A stretch of DNA of 64,000 bases, taken from positions 9,739 to 73,738 of the forward strand of contig DJVJ01000030.1 of NCBI GenBank assembly GCA_002441135.1, written 5' to 3'. Position numbers and translations under genes: made by a program. The notes beneath the pieces were generated by a model. The model was not told the origin of the DNA, did no database searches, and saw only the letters and a program-made list of their open reading frames with translations. Of the stretch, positions 45,631-53,838 are shown in pieces. Each line of letters opens with the position of its first letter. The first letter of the stretch is position 1. The DNA comes from Caryophanales bacterium UBA6259 (GTDB lineage: Bacteria > Bacillota > Bacilli > Tepidibacillales > Tepidibacillaceae).

Positions 45631-46443
45631 TTACTTAATCTCTAGTATTTTTCTAGCTTCTTCTGGTGTTGCGATTTCCCTCCCAAATTCATTCGCAAGC
45701 CTTACTACTCTTGCTACTAATTCAGCATTTCCTTTCGCTAATACACCCTTTTTATAATATATGTTGTCTTCTAAACCTACTCGTATATTTCCTCCTAAAG
45801 GAATTGCATGCATCGCCATCATAAGCTGGAATCTACCCATTCCTGCAACACTCCATGTAGCATCTTTTGGTATTTGATGGATTAAATTAACCAAATTATC
45901 AATAGTAGCAGGTATTCCGCCAGCTACCCCCATTACAAAATCAAAATGAAGATGTCCCTCCACTAGCCCTTCCTTGACTAGTCCTAAAGCATTATTAATC
46001 ATCCCCACATCGAAAATCTCAAATTCTGGTCGAACCCCATACTCCTTGATTTTGCTTGCAAAGAAGCGAATATCCTCAGGGCGATTTAAAAAAACATCAT
46101 TGCTAAAATTGACTGTACCTGTAGTTAGGGTTGCCATCTCTGGGCGAAGGGTCACTGGTTGAATTCTCTCCGCTGGTGTCATTCCAACCGCACCACCAGT
46201 AGAAACTTGAATAATAATATCTGTTCGTTCCTTAATTTTATTGATGGTTTCCCTAAATACCTCAACATCCTGAGTTGGTAGACCATTTTCATCTCTAACG
46301 TGAAGGTGCACAATCGAAGCCCCAGCTTGCTGAACCTTTTCCACTTCAATAGCAATTTCCTCAGGAGTGACCGGTAAATATGGGGTATGTTCTCTAGTAA
46401 CCTCTGCTCCTACAACTGCAGCGGTAATAATTAGCTTACTCAT
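45631..46443 (-). CDS. kce: 3-keto-5-aminohexanoate cleavage enzyme
   Basis: ~270 aa from ATG 46443 (TTAGGTGA five bases upstream). A BKACE-family barrel with the zinc-binding HLHVRD (~47-52), the QVSTGG and EFEIFDVG strands, and a late GLEDN with the catalytic Glu. It condenses 5-amino-3-oxohexanoate with acetyl-CoA, yielding acetoacetate and 3-aminobutyryl-CoA. Overlaps the end of kal. Confidence 0.95.
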   Translation of the reverse strand: MSKLIITAAVVGAEVTREHTPYLPVTPEEIAIEVEKVQQAGASIVHLHVRDENGLPTQDVEVFRETINKIKERTDIIIQVSTGGAVGMTPAERIQPVTLRPEMATLTTGTVNFSNDVFLNRPEDIRFFASKIKEYGVRPEFEIFDVGMINNALGLVKEGLVEGHLHFDFVMGVAGGIPATIDNLVNLIHQIPKDATWSVAGMGRFQLMMAMHAIPLGGNIRVGLEDNIYYKKGVLAKGNAELVARVVRLANEFGREIATPEEARKILEIK

Positions 46444-46837
46444 CTTTTTCACCTAATTTCTGCAAGTGTTTAGGGACTACACAGGTTCCTGAAGCCTTCG
46501 TTACTAGTATTGGATTCTCTAGAAATCTAGCTTGGGATGGATTAGCTGGATCAACATTTCCTTCTACTACCTTATATGCTTCAAAGCTCATCTTCCTTGA
46601 GGTATTTCCTACATGAATAATCCTTCCCCTTGCTTCAATATAATCCCCTGCATAGATTGGGGCTTTAAACTCAACATTATCATAGGCTACAAACAGTCCT
46701 TCATCCCCATCTAATCGAATTAATAGCTCTGTTGCCACATCCCCAAATAAAGCTAAAACTCTAGCACCATCTACAAGATTCCCACTATAATGGGCATCTG
46801 CTTGTGACATTCTTAATCGAATTAACACGTCATCCAT
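46436..46837 (-). CDS. kal: 3-aminobutyryl-CoA ammonia lyase
   Basis: A 133-aa hotdog-fold protein (RLRMSQADAHYSGNLVDGARVLALFGDVATELLIRLDGDEG) of the size and sequence type of Kal. Removes ammonia from 3-aminobutyryl-CoA to give crotonyl-CoA, which can then enter the acyl-CoA enzymes encoded at 19.6-24 kb. GGGGAGTAAAC site before ATG. Confidence 0.93.
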   Translation of the reverse strand: MDDVLIRLRMSQADAHYSGNLVDGARVLALFGDVATELLIRLDGDEGLFVAYDNVEFKAPIYAGDYIEARGRIIHVGNTSRKMSFEAYKVVEGNVDPANPSQARFLENPILVTKASGTCVVPKHLQKLGEKDE

Positions 46838-46840
46838 TGT

Positions 46841-47779
46841 TTACTCCCCCAAATTTTTATAATCAAAAACATTAATAATCTCAATATCCCCATGATTATA
46901 TTTATGAAGAATAGCCTGAGTTTTCTCCTTCATCTCATTTGCCGAAAACCGGTAACCCTCAGGAGAATAGGGATTAATTGCAATTCCAGCAATTTCGATT
47001 GGATATAACACCTGAATATCCCCACCCATCCGATTCCACTTCATTAACATTTCTCTACTTAAAAAGCTTTTTAGACCATGATCTAAAATAATGGTAAGTC
47101 CCTTTTGTTGTTTCATTATTTTATTTAATGTTTTTTCTGTGAGAATCCCTTTGACAAATATCCAATTAGAAGCTTCTATTTTTCCATTTTCAATCGCTAA
47201 TCGAATTTCATCATTAGATACCTGAGGATAGAAAAATGGTTTAAGCTTTTCTTCAACAAGCTGCCAAAGGATGCGTTTATCCTGATGTAAGCTTGCGCCA
47301 ATGACAAGATATACCTGATCAGCCAATAATGGAGCTGCACCTGCCATGCGGTCAAAAGCACCATCTATTAAAAATTCATCGACTGAATAAACCTCAAGCA
47401 TTTTAATGATTTTTCTAACAGAGTCAACAGTGGGAGTACCCATCAGTTTAACCGTTCCACCTGATAGTGCTTGTGCAAGAAAAGTAGGACCAAGCATTGA
47501 AGAATCTTCGACTATTTCCAAAATTCTAAAGCTTGCAGTACCTTCCTTTAAGCCAGCTGCTGTTGTAGCAACAATAGTGCCCTCTGGAATCCAAATACTT
47601 GGTTTTTCTTTGCCTGAGAGTAAATCAGCCTTTTCTCCATCGACACCAATGCTCGCTGTTGCCAACCTTACTTTGTTCTGCTGCTTTTTCTGAATTAAAA
47701 AATTGAGAAATGTAGTCTTTCCTGCATTTTTTGATAATCCAATAATACTGGTGGTTCTGATTTGCACTTTTTTATTCAT
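46841..47779 (-). CDS. kamB: P-loop protein, lysine 5,6-aminomutase reactivase subunit KamB
   Basis: ~312 aa with an N-terminal Walker A (SIIGLSKNAGKTTFLNFL) and a long alpha/beta domain (LIDGAFDRMAGAAPLLADQVYLVIGASL). It is the standard companion of KamC in lysine-fermentation clusters. The start is uncertain: ATG 47779 has no strong site, and an in-frame TTG at 47800 also exists, both overlapping or abutting kamA. Function as reactivase is inferred from family naming and context. Confidence 0.8.
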   Translation of the reverse strand: MNKKVQIRTTSIIGLSKNAGKTTFLNFLIQKKQQNKVRLATASIGVDGEKADLLSGKEKPSIWIPEGTIVATTAAGLKEGTASFRILEIVEDSSMLGPTFLAQALSGGTVKLMGTPTVDSVRKIIKMLEVYSVDEFLIDGAFDRMAGAAPLLADQVYLVIGASLHQDKRILWQLVEEKLKPFFYPQVSNDEIRLAIENGKIEASNWIFVKGILTEKTLNKIMKQQKGLTIILDHGLKSFLSREMLMKWNRMGGDIQVLYPIEIAGIAINPYSPEGYRFSANEMKEKTQAILHKYNHGDIEIINVFDYKNLGE

Positions 47780-49034
47780 TTTTAGGATTTCTTCTACCAA
47801 ATCGTTTTAAGGTTTTTGGTTCTAAGACAGAGATCTCATTTTTCATCAATCCATAGATTCCCTCGTTTTTCACTTTATGATCTCTGCAGTATTCACAGGA
47901 TTCCTTATTATGATGCTGATAGCTTGTTGGCTCTGGATAGGAGGTAATTACGCCTTCATAATTTCGTAAAATAATTTTATCAGCACTCTGAGAGACAATA
48001 TAATTAGGCATTACCGGAATCTTACCGCCTCCATATGGAGCATCAATCACAAAAGTAGGAACAGCATACCCTGAAGTATGACCTCGAAGTGCTTCAATTA
48101 TCTCTAATCCTTTCCCTACAGGTGTTCTAAAATGTGCAATTCCTTCTGACAAATCACATTGATAAATGTAATATGGGCGAACTCGTATTTTTACTAACTC
48201 ATGAACCAGCTTTTTCATGGTATTTGGGCAATCATTAATTCCTGCTAGAAGAACAGACTGATTTCCCATTGGTACACCAGCGTTTACTAGTCTTTCCACT
48301 GCTTTTTTGGACTCTGGCGTAATTTCCTTTGGATGATTAAAATGAGTATTAATCCAAACCGGATGATATTTTTTAATCATTTCCACAAGATTTTCAGTAA
48401 TTCTTTGTGGAAATACCACTGGTGCTCTTGTGCCTATCCGTATAATTTCAACATGAGGAATCTCTCTTAAGCTACTTAATATATATTCCAATGTTTTGTC
48501 ATTAATTAATAAACCATCGCCTCCAGATAATAAAACATCCCTTATTTGTTCATGGCTTTTTATATATGCAATCGCGTTATCGATTTGCTTTCTTGGAACT
48601 CCCTGCTCAATATGGCCTGAAAATCTTCTTCTCGTGCAATGACGGCAATACATTGCGCATTGATTCGTAACCAAAAAGAGCACCCGATCTGGATATCGAT
48701 GGGTTAAACCAACCACTGGTGAATCCACATCTTCATGTAATGGATCTAGCATATCGTGTTCTGAGCGCTGTGATTCGTAGGATAAAGGAATCGCTTGTCT
48801 GCGGATTGGATCATCTGGATTATTTGGGTCCATTAGGGCTGCATAATATGGTGTTATATTCAATGGAATAGTGCTATCAGTAGCTCGAATTCCCTCCTCC
48901 TCTTCCTTTGTTAAATCAACCACCTTTTTTAATTCCTCCACTGTTCGAATCGTATGGGTTAATTGCCATAGCCAATCATCCCATTGCTCCTGTTTTACAT
49001 CCTTCCACGGTTCAAAAGCTTGCCAATAACTCAT
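47772..49034 (-). CDS. kamA: Lysine 2,3-aminomutase
   Basis: ~420-aa radical-SAM, PLP-dependent enzyme: cluster motif CAMYCRHCTRRRFSGH, then VLLSGGDGL, IRIGTRAPVVFPQR and NTHFNHPKEITPE, the Asp-rich substrate region VIDAPYGGGK, and a C-terminal zinc-type CEYCRDHK. Converts L-lysine to L-beta-lysine, the first step of the pathway. The ATG at 49034 has GGGGGAG seven bases upstream; a GTG three bases earlier overlaps the kdd stop. Confidence 0.96.
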   Translation of the reverse strand: MSYWQAFEPWKDVKQEQWDDWLWQLTHTIRTVEELKKVVDLTKEEEEGIRATDSTIPLNITPYYAALMDPNNPDDPIRRQAIPLSYESQRSEHDMLDPLHEDVDSPVVGLTHRYPDRVLFLVTNQCAMYCRHCTRRRFSGHIEQGVPRKQIDNAIAYIKSHEQIRDVLLSGGDGLLINDKTLEYILSSLREIPHVEIIRIGTRAPVVFPQRITENLVEMIKKYHPVWINTHFNHPKEITPESKKAVERLVNAGVPMGNQSVLLAGINDCPNTMKKLVHELVKIRVRPYYIYQCDLSEGIAHFRTPVGKGLEIIEALRGHTSGYAVPTFVIDAPYGGGKIPVMPNYIVSQSADKIILRNYEGVITSYPEPTSYQHHNKESCEYCRDHKVKNEGIYGLMKNEISVLEPKTLKRFGRRNPKNE

Positions 49035-49036
49035 CA

Positions 49037-50095
49037 CTATACTCCCCCAGTTTCTTTACAATATTTTTTGGAAAACCAATCTCTTAAGCCCTGAGATTCC
49101 CGAATAATTTCTAGCGCATGATTTGCATGATTTTTGGTGTAACCGTTTCCAATTAACATTTCAATATCTTTACCTACACCCTCTGCCCCAAGAGCGGCCT
49201 TAGTAAAGCTAGTAGCCATGCTAAAGAAATATACCTTTCCACCATCTTTGGTCAATAAAATAGACGTCATTTCTGTGTTGGGGACATTAACACAATTGAT
49301 GGTTACATCTGCTAATTTACCACCGGTAATTTGGTCGATAATATCCAATGCTTCAATCGGATTATTAGCGTCAACCTGATAAACCTCGTGTGCAATCCCT
49401 AACTCTTTAATTTGATTTACCGCCTCTTGCTGTTGTTCAAAAGCAATTACCCTTCCATTTGCCCCAACATTTTTCATCGCTTGATATAAGGTAAGTAAAC
49501 CAGATTTTCCCCCAGCACCAAGAACAACTACGGTATCATCCTTCGCAACCAGCTTTGCGGTTTGAGCTGGCGCACCTGCTACATCAAGAGCAGCTAATAC
49601 TAAATTTCTTGGTAAATCCCTTGGAAGCTTTGCATACAATCCACTAGCAAATAAAACTGCTTTCCCTTTAATAAAGACTTGATGGGTTTGAACATTGATC
49701 TCCTTAATTTCCTCAATCATCAGTGGAGTAAGGGATAAAGATACTAGGGTTGCCATCTCATCTCCTACTTTTATTCCCTCTTGAATCGCGGGATGAGATT
49801 TCCCAATCTGAAGCACTTTACCAATTAACATGCCACCTGATCCTGTTATTGGATTATGCTGCTTACCTCGCTCATTAACAGTTGCCATAATAATATCCTT
49901 GACTCGCTCACTGTTTTCTTCTGCTTCCTCCCAAATTTGTTTAAAGGAGGCTGAATCTATATTGAGTACCTCTACATCTATTAAAAGCTCGTATTCATTT
50001 ATCACTGTAGAATTATCAATTTTCCAGGCTTGTTGAGGCAAATGCCCCTTCGGTTCTAAGGACCTATGTATTCCATAAATGATGTTTAAATCCAA
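49037..50095 (-). CDS. kdd: L-erythro-3,5-diaminohexanoate dehydrogenase
   Basis: ~352 aa from TTG 50095 (GGGGAGG six bases upstream). The longer frame to 50146 would begin inside the -12 promoter element, so it cannot be right. Alcohol-dehydrogenase-like fold with an NAD-binding TVVVLGAGGKSGLLTLYQAM and GKAVLFASGLYAKLPRDLP. It oxidises 3,5-diaminohexanoate to 5-amino-3-oxohexanoate. First gene of the eight-gene operon. Confidence 0.95.
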   Translation of the reverse strand: MDLNIIYGIHRSLEPKGHLPQQAWKIDNSTVINEYELLIDVEVLNIDSASFKQIWEEAEENSERVKDIIMATVNERGKQHNPITGSGGMLIGKVLQIGKSHPAIQEGIKVGDEMATLVSLSLTPLMIEEIKEINVQTHQVFIKGKAVLFASGLYAKLPRDLPRNLVLAALDVAGAPAQTAKLVAKDDTVVVLGAGGKSGLLTLYQAMKNVGANGRVIAFEQQQEAVNQIKELGIAHEVYQVDANNPIEALDIIDQITGGKLADVTINCVNVPNTEMTSILLTKDGGKVYFFSMATSFTKAALGAEGVGKDIEMLIGNGYTKNHANHALEIIRESQGLRDWFSKKYCKETGGV

Positions 50096-50141
50096 TGATA
50101 TCCTCCCCATTCCCCAATTTTTTGTTCCTAACTTTAGTAAT

Positions 50142-50158
50142 TGCAATTACTGTGCCAA
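50142..50158 (-). promoter_or_regulatory. Sigma-54 promoter of the lysine-fermentation operon
   Basis: The minus strand reads TTGGCACAGTAATTGCA, which matches TGGCAC-N5-TTGC in every conserved base (TGGCAC at 50152-50157, TTGC at 50143-50146). It lies 47 bp before the kdd start. No other such match was noticed in the window. Confidence 0.9.
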
Positions 50159-50204
50159 TATTAGAAAATTGAAAAAATATTGATATTACTGGGTAGAAAA
50201 AGAA

Positions 50205-50228
50205 AAAACCACTCGTACGAGTGGTTTT
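50205..50228 (-). terminator. Terminator of the sigma-54 activator gene
   Basis: A perfect 24-bp palindrome (arms with ACCACTCGTACGAGTGGT) followed on the minus strand by TTTTTTCTTTTTC. It separates the activator gene from the sigma-54 promoter. Confidence 0.85.
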
Positions 50229-50232
50229 AATA

Positions 50233-50248
50233 TGCCGAAATATCGGCA
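50233..50248. promoter_or_regulatory. Probable enhancer (UAS) for the sigma-54 activator
   Basis: The palindrome TGCCGAAATATCGGCA (TGCCGA-N4-TCGGCA) immediately follows the activator stop codon and lies about 75 bp upstream of the -24 element, a normal enhancer distance. A near copy stands before the activator gene. Confidence 0.65.
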
Positions 50249-51685
50249 CTAAAAGTATTTTCCAAGCTTATATTGAAGGGTTTGCCTTGGAATTTTTAAT
50301 CGTTTTGCAGTTTGCATGATATTGCCACTTTCCTCCTCTAGCACACGATTAATCCAATCCTTCTCTATTTCCTCAAGAAGCTCCTTTAAGCCATTATCAT
50401 ATTCCCAAGGTGACCTTATTTCGCTTTTTTCCAATTCTCCAACATTTTTATATTGACGACGATGGAAAAGCTCCTGAAGATGAATAGGCAAATGATTAGG
50501 TTGGATTGTATCTCCCTCCATCACATTCATCGCGTATTCAATGGCATGTTTAAGCTCTCTTACATTTCCAGGCCAGTCATACATATAGAAAAACTTTTGC
50601 ACCTCTTCAGATACACCAATCACCTTTTTCTGAAAACTATAATTAAATGTTTGGATAAAGTAAGTGGTTAGTATAGATATATCTTCTTTTCGCTCCCGAA
50701 ATGGGGGAATATGTAAATGAATCACATTGATTCGATAATATAAATCAGGGCGTATTAATCCCTTCTCCACTGCAATAAGTGGATTTATATTTGTTGCTAC
50801 GATTATTCTTACATTGACTTGTCGATTCACATTATCGCCAATTCTTCGAACTAATCCATCCTGTAAAACACGTAAAAGCTTTGCTTGCAATTCTATCGGC
50901 ATTGAATTAATCTCATCGAGAAAAAGTGTGCCGTTATTTGCCAACTCAAATAAACCAGGTCTGTTCTCAGCACCAGTAAAGCTTCCTTTTACCGTTCCGA
51001 ACAAAATACCTTCTAATAGCGAAGCCGGCATTGCTGCACAGTTCTGAGCAATAAATGGATCATTTGCTCTTGGAGAATAATTATGAATTGCTTGAACAAA
51101 TAGTTCCTTACCTGTTCCCGTTTCTCCTTCAATTAAAATGGTCGATTTACTCATCGCCGCTTTCTGAGCTAACTTTTTCAAATTTTCCACGCGTTGATTT
51201 TGTGTAATAATATCCTCGAAATGAAATTTAGCCTGTTGTAAATGATCGTCCTTATTATTTCTTGAAAGATATTTCGCTTGTAAGTCAACTAGTCTTTCGG
51301 ACAGCTCTTTTATTCTAGTAAAATCCTTAGCGATTTCTATAGCACCAATCAGCTTATCTTGGACATAGATTGGTAAGGTAGTATTTATAGCAGTCACTTT
51401 AAGACCATTCTTGTTGGTATATTGTTGGTTTTGGTTAATGATTGGTTGGCCAGTTTCAATCACCTTGAGTAAGGTACTATTTTCTTGATCAAGGGATGGA
51501 AAAACATCAATCACGTGCTTACCAATGACTTCTTCCACCTTTAATCCATCTAATCTAGCAGCAACATGATTATAAAAGATGGTAATACCATCCTTATTCA
51601 CTACATGAATACCTTCATCTATTGTTTTCAGTATGGCCTCAAGCATTTCCTTGTTTTCCAATACTTCTCTTAATCTGTTTTCCAA
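50249..51685 (-). CDS. Sigma-54-dependent activator (PAS-AAA+-Fis HTH) of lysine fermentation
   Basis: ~478 aa from TTG 51685 (AAAGGAGG seven bases upstream; the longer frame lacks a site). An N-terminal PAS domain (~20-135; IDEGIHVVNKDGITIFYNH), then an AAA+ domain with Walker A GETGTGKE, the sigma-54 contact loop as GSFTGA, and Walker B LFLDEIN. It ends with a Fis-type helix-turn-helix (NIMQTAKRLKIPRQTLQYKL). Layout is that of RocR-type regulators. It stands just upstream of the sigma-54 promoter of kdd and very probably activates it; the PAS ligand is unknown, with lysine or a pathway intermediate an obvious guess. Confidence 0.92.
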   Translation of the reverse strand: MENRLREVLENKEMLEAILKTIDEGIHVVNKDGITIFYNHVAARLDGLKVEEVIGKHVIDVFPSLDQENSTLLKVIETGQPIINQNQQYTNKNGLKVTAINTTLPIYVQDKLIGAIEIAKDFTRIKELSERLVDLQAKYLSRNNKDDHLQQAKFHFEDIITQNQRVENLKKLAQKAAMSKSTILIEGETGTGKELFVQAIHNYSPRANDPFIAQNCAAMPASLLEGILFGTVKGSFTGAENRPGLFELANNGTLFLDEINSMPIELQAKLLRVLQDGLVRRIGDNVNRQVNVRIIVATNINPLIAVEKGLIRPDLYYRINVIHLHIPPFRERKEDISILTTYFIQTFNYSFQKKVIGVSEEVQKFFYMYDWPGNVRELKHAIEYAMNVMEGDTIQPNHLPIHLQELFHRRQYKNVGELEKSEIRSPWEYDNGLKELLEEIEKDWINRVLEEESGNIMQTAKRLKIPRQTLQYKLGKYF

Positions 51686-51710
51686 AAGAAAACCTCCTTT
51701 TTTACCAAGG

Positions 51711-51744
51711 TGCCGAATTTTATAAAAATGCCGAATATTCAGCA
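51711..51744. promoter_or_regulatory. Candidate autoregulatory site upstream of the activator gene
   Basis: TGCCGAATATTCAGCA (51729-51744) matches the enhancer palindrome with one mismatch in the right arm; a lone half-site TGCCGA stands at 51711-51716. Both lie in the activator gene's leader. Confidence 0.55.
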
Positions 51745-51859
51745 TATTAAATAATTTCTGCTATTTGTAGATAAATCCTCTTATCGTAGAATGAAAATAA
51801 TCTTTTTTTATTTTAGTCAGAAAAAAACTACGGTCCAAGATTGGTTGAGCTTCTTATAA

Positions 51860-51997
51860 AAATTAAGATTAACAATGGTTGATGAACTCAAACATATTGC
51901 TGAGGTTATTTCAAAGGATACTGGAAAAGTATTAGTAGAAGCTCTGACAGCTGATATTATCACTGTATTATATATCACGAAGACTAATTCATGTTGA
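51860..51997 (+). pseudogene. Fragment of an aldehyde dehydrogenase gene
   Basis: A short open stretch encodes about 45 residues, including DELKHIAEVISKDTGKVLVE and ALTADI, the typical N-terminal region of NAD(P)-dependent aldehyde dehydrogenases (…ELAEIISRDTGK…EALTA…). A stop lies upstream in frame, and the sequence ends at a stop at 51997 with no catalytic part. No ribosome site is seen. It is best read as the remnant of a decayed or recombined gene lying between the activator gene and the beta-lactamase-like gene. Confidence 0.55.
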
Positions 51998-52063
51998 CAC
52001 TAAATATTTAAATAAGATAAAATTTCGTTGTTGGTATTTTTTTACAAATTAAAAATAAAGGAT

Positions 52064-52915
52064 GTGATTATAATCAAAAAATTTATTCTATCACTACTAA
52101 TATTAACTTTCTTTACTGTAAATGCTGGATGTAGCAATACAAGTAATGTTTCGAAAGATTTAAAGAATAATGAAAAAGTAATTAGTGAAGATTTAAGCGA
52201 ATATTTTGTTGGGTATGAAGGTACTTTTGTGTTATTCGACAAGAATAAAAATGAATACACTATTTTTAATGAGGAGAAAAGTTTAAAACAAGTTCCTCCC
52301 TGTTCATCATTTAAGATTATAAATTCTTTAATTGGATTGGAGACAAAAGTAATAGAGGATGAGAATACAACCTTTAAATGGGATGGAACAAAATACCCTA
52401 TTGAGTCATGGAACAATGACCACACTTTGAAAACAGCAATACAAAATTCAGTAGTATGGTATTACCAGAAACTTGCATCACAAGTTGGAGAAGAAAAAAT
52501 GCAGGATTTTCTTAATAAAATCAACTACGGAAATAAAGATATTTCAGGGGGAATTACAACATTTTGGCTACAATCTTCTTTAAAAATATCACCTAGAGAA
52601 CAAGTGGATGTATTGAGGAAATTTTATGATTACCAATTACCTTTTTCAAAGAAAAATATAGATATCGTTAAAAATATTATTGTTTTGTCTGATGAAAACG
52701 GAATTAAGTTATCTGGAAAAACTGGTTCAGGTTTAATGCCAAATGATGAAAAATTTATAAATGGCTGGTTTGTTGGATATGTTGAAAAGGATAAAAATGT
52801 ATATATTTTTGCAACAAATATAGAAGCCAATGACTCATCAGATAAAAGTGCTAGTGGACAGGAAGCAAAAGAAATTACACTACAAATTCTAAAAGATAGG
52901 TTATACTATCGGTGA
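52064..52915 (+). CDS. Class D beta-lactamase-like lipoprotein
   Basis: ~283 aa. The class D motifs are present: SxxK as SSFK in PPCSSFKIINSLIGLE, SxV as SVV in QNSVVWYYQ, YGN in NYGNKDISGG, and KTG in LSGKTGSG. The N terminus has Lys residues, a hydrophobic stretch and the lipobox NAGC, so it would be anchored outside the membrane. Bacillus chromosomes carry similar low-activity class D proteins. The start is odd: AAAGGA is 2 bases from GTG 52064, while the position spaced for initiation has ATA/ATC (52070-52075) where an ATG would be expected. It could act as a beta-lactamase or a penicillin sensor-like protein; no BlaR/BlaI pair is nearby. Confidence 0.88.
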   Translation: MIIIKKFILSLLILTFFTVNAGCSNTSNVSKDLKNNEKVISEDLSEYFVGYEGTFVLFDKNKNEYTIFNEEKSLKQVPPCSSFKIINSLIGLETKVIEDENTTFKWDGTKYPIESWNNDHTLKTAIQNSVVWYYQKLASQVGEEKMQDFLNKINYGNKDISGGITTFWLQSSLKISPREQVDVLRKFYDYQLPFSKKNIDIVKNIIVLSDENGIKLSGKTGSGLMPNDEKFINGWFVGYVEKDKNVYIFATNIEANDSSDKSASGQEAKEITLQILKDRLYYR

Positions 52916-52954
52916 TTCACAAAGTAATTTAATTTAAATCTTTTTTTTAATGAC

Positions 52955-52984
52955 AAAATGGCAGTCAACTTTGACTGCCATTTT
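52955..52984. terminator. Bidirectional terminator, beta-lactamase and amidase genes
   Basis: A 14-bp stem (52955-52968 with 52971-52984) rich in A on one side and T on the other, between convergent genes. Confidence 0.85.
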
Positions 52985-52986
52985 AT

Positions 52987-53748
52987 CTATTTTTCAAGCT
53001 GACTTTTTAACCGTTGTAACATGGTTGCGACTGCCCATAATGGAACAGATTCATCTACCTTTCCTTTCCAGCTTTGATCCGTTAATAGATTTTGTCTATA
53101 CAGCCAATTCACCGCGTTGATTTTCCAATCAGGTGTATTTGTTGGATATCCAGTTTCAATAGGTTGTTCAGGCTGGATAATTACTGGAGAATAGGGATGA
53201 CCAATATACTCACAAAAAGCTTTCACTACTGCCTCAGCAAATCCTTGCCAATTGTTCACAATTAATTCCGTATCCTGTTTATTCGTAGCAAATCCGTATT
53301 CAATAATCACTGTTTTTACTGAGCCAGTATCCCGATGCATAAAATAATAGTCTTTTCCAGAGTCTCCAGCTTTCGAAAAAACTCTTCTTCCCAACATTCC
53401 TTCCGCAACAATAGCTTGGAATAGCTTTCTTGCCAATGTATCATCCGCAAATATAGAATGAATTGTTTCTACTCCTCTTGCCTCAGGCTTATAGGCATTA
53501 AGATGGTTAGAAATACAGTATATTGCTCCACTTTCACGCACAATTTCTGTTCTCGTTGTAGGAGATAAATAAATATCAGAATCCCTTGTAATATGAACAG
53601 GAACGTTTAACTCCTGAAACCTTTGATATTGATAGAGACTAATCTTTAAATTCATCTCTTTCTCTTTAAAAATATCATTAGAGCCCCCACCTATATCTTT
53701 ACCACCATGACCTGGATCAATGATTAATATAGGTTTAGTATCGTTCAT
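52987..53748 (-). CDS. N-acetylmuramoyl-L-alanine amidase (Amidase_3)
   Basis: 253 aa with the zinc amidase motifs: IIDPGHGGKD (His ~14), KEKEMNLKI (Glu), SNHLNAY (His) and VIIEYGFATN (catalytic Glu). It cleaves the amide bond between muramic acid and the stem peptide. There is no signal peptide; the C-terminal ~45 residues (WKINAVNWLYRQNLLTDQSW...) look like the tail of phage-type or spore-specific amidases. It may be a cytosolic or mother-cell enzyme, or a domesticated endolysin; no holin or other phage gene is adjacent. Confidence 0.9.
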   Translation of the reverse strand: MNDTKPILIIDPGHGGKDIGGGSNDIFKEKEMNLKISLYQYQRFQELNVPVHITRDSDIYLSPTTRTEIVRESGAIYCISNHLNAYKPEARGVETIHSIFADDTLARKLFQAIVAEGMLGRRVFSKAGDSGKDYYFMHRDTGSVKTVIIEYGFATNKQDTELIVNNWQGFAEAVVKAFCEYIGHPYSPVIIQPEQPIETGYPTNTPDWKINAVNWLYRQNLLTDQSWKGKVDESVPLWAVATMLQRLKSQLEK

Positions 53749-53838
53749 CTATATTCAACTCCCTCGAAAAATATAGTCCTCATTGAATATAGTACGCCAA
53801 TTCTCATAAACAGGTGATGGGTGATTGTCTTATTTGTC

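Noticed and set aside
52987..53748. Prophage remnant around the amidase
   Set aside because: No holin, tail, integrase or terminase gene is nearby, and flanks are metabolic.
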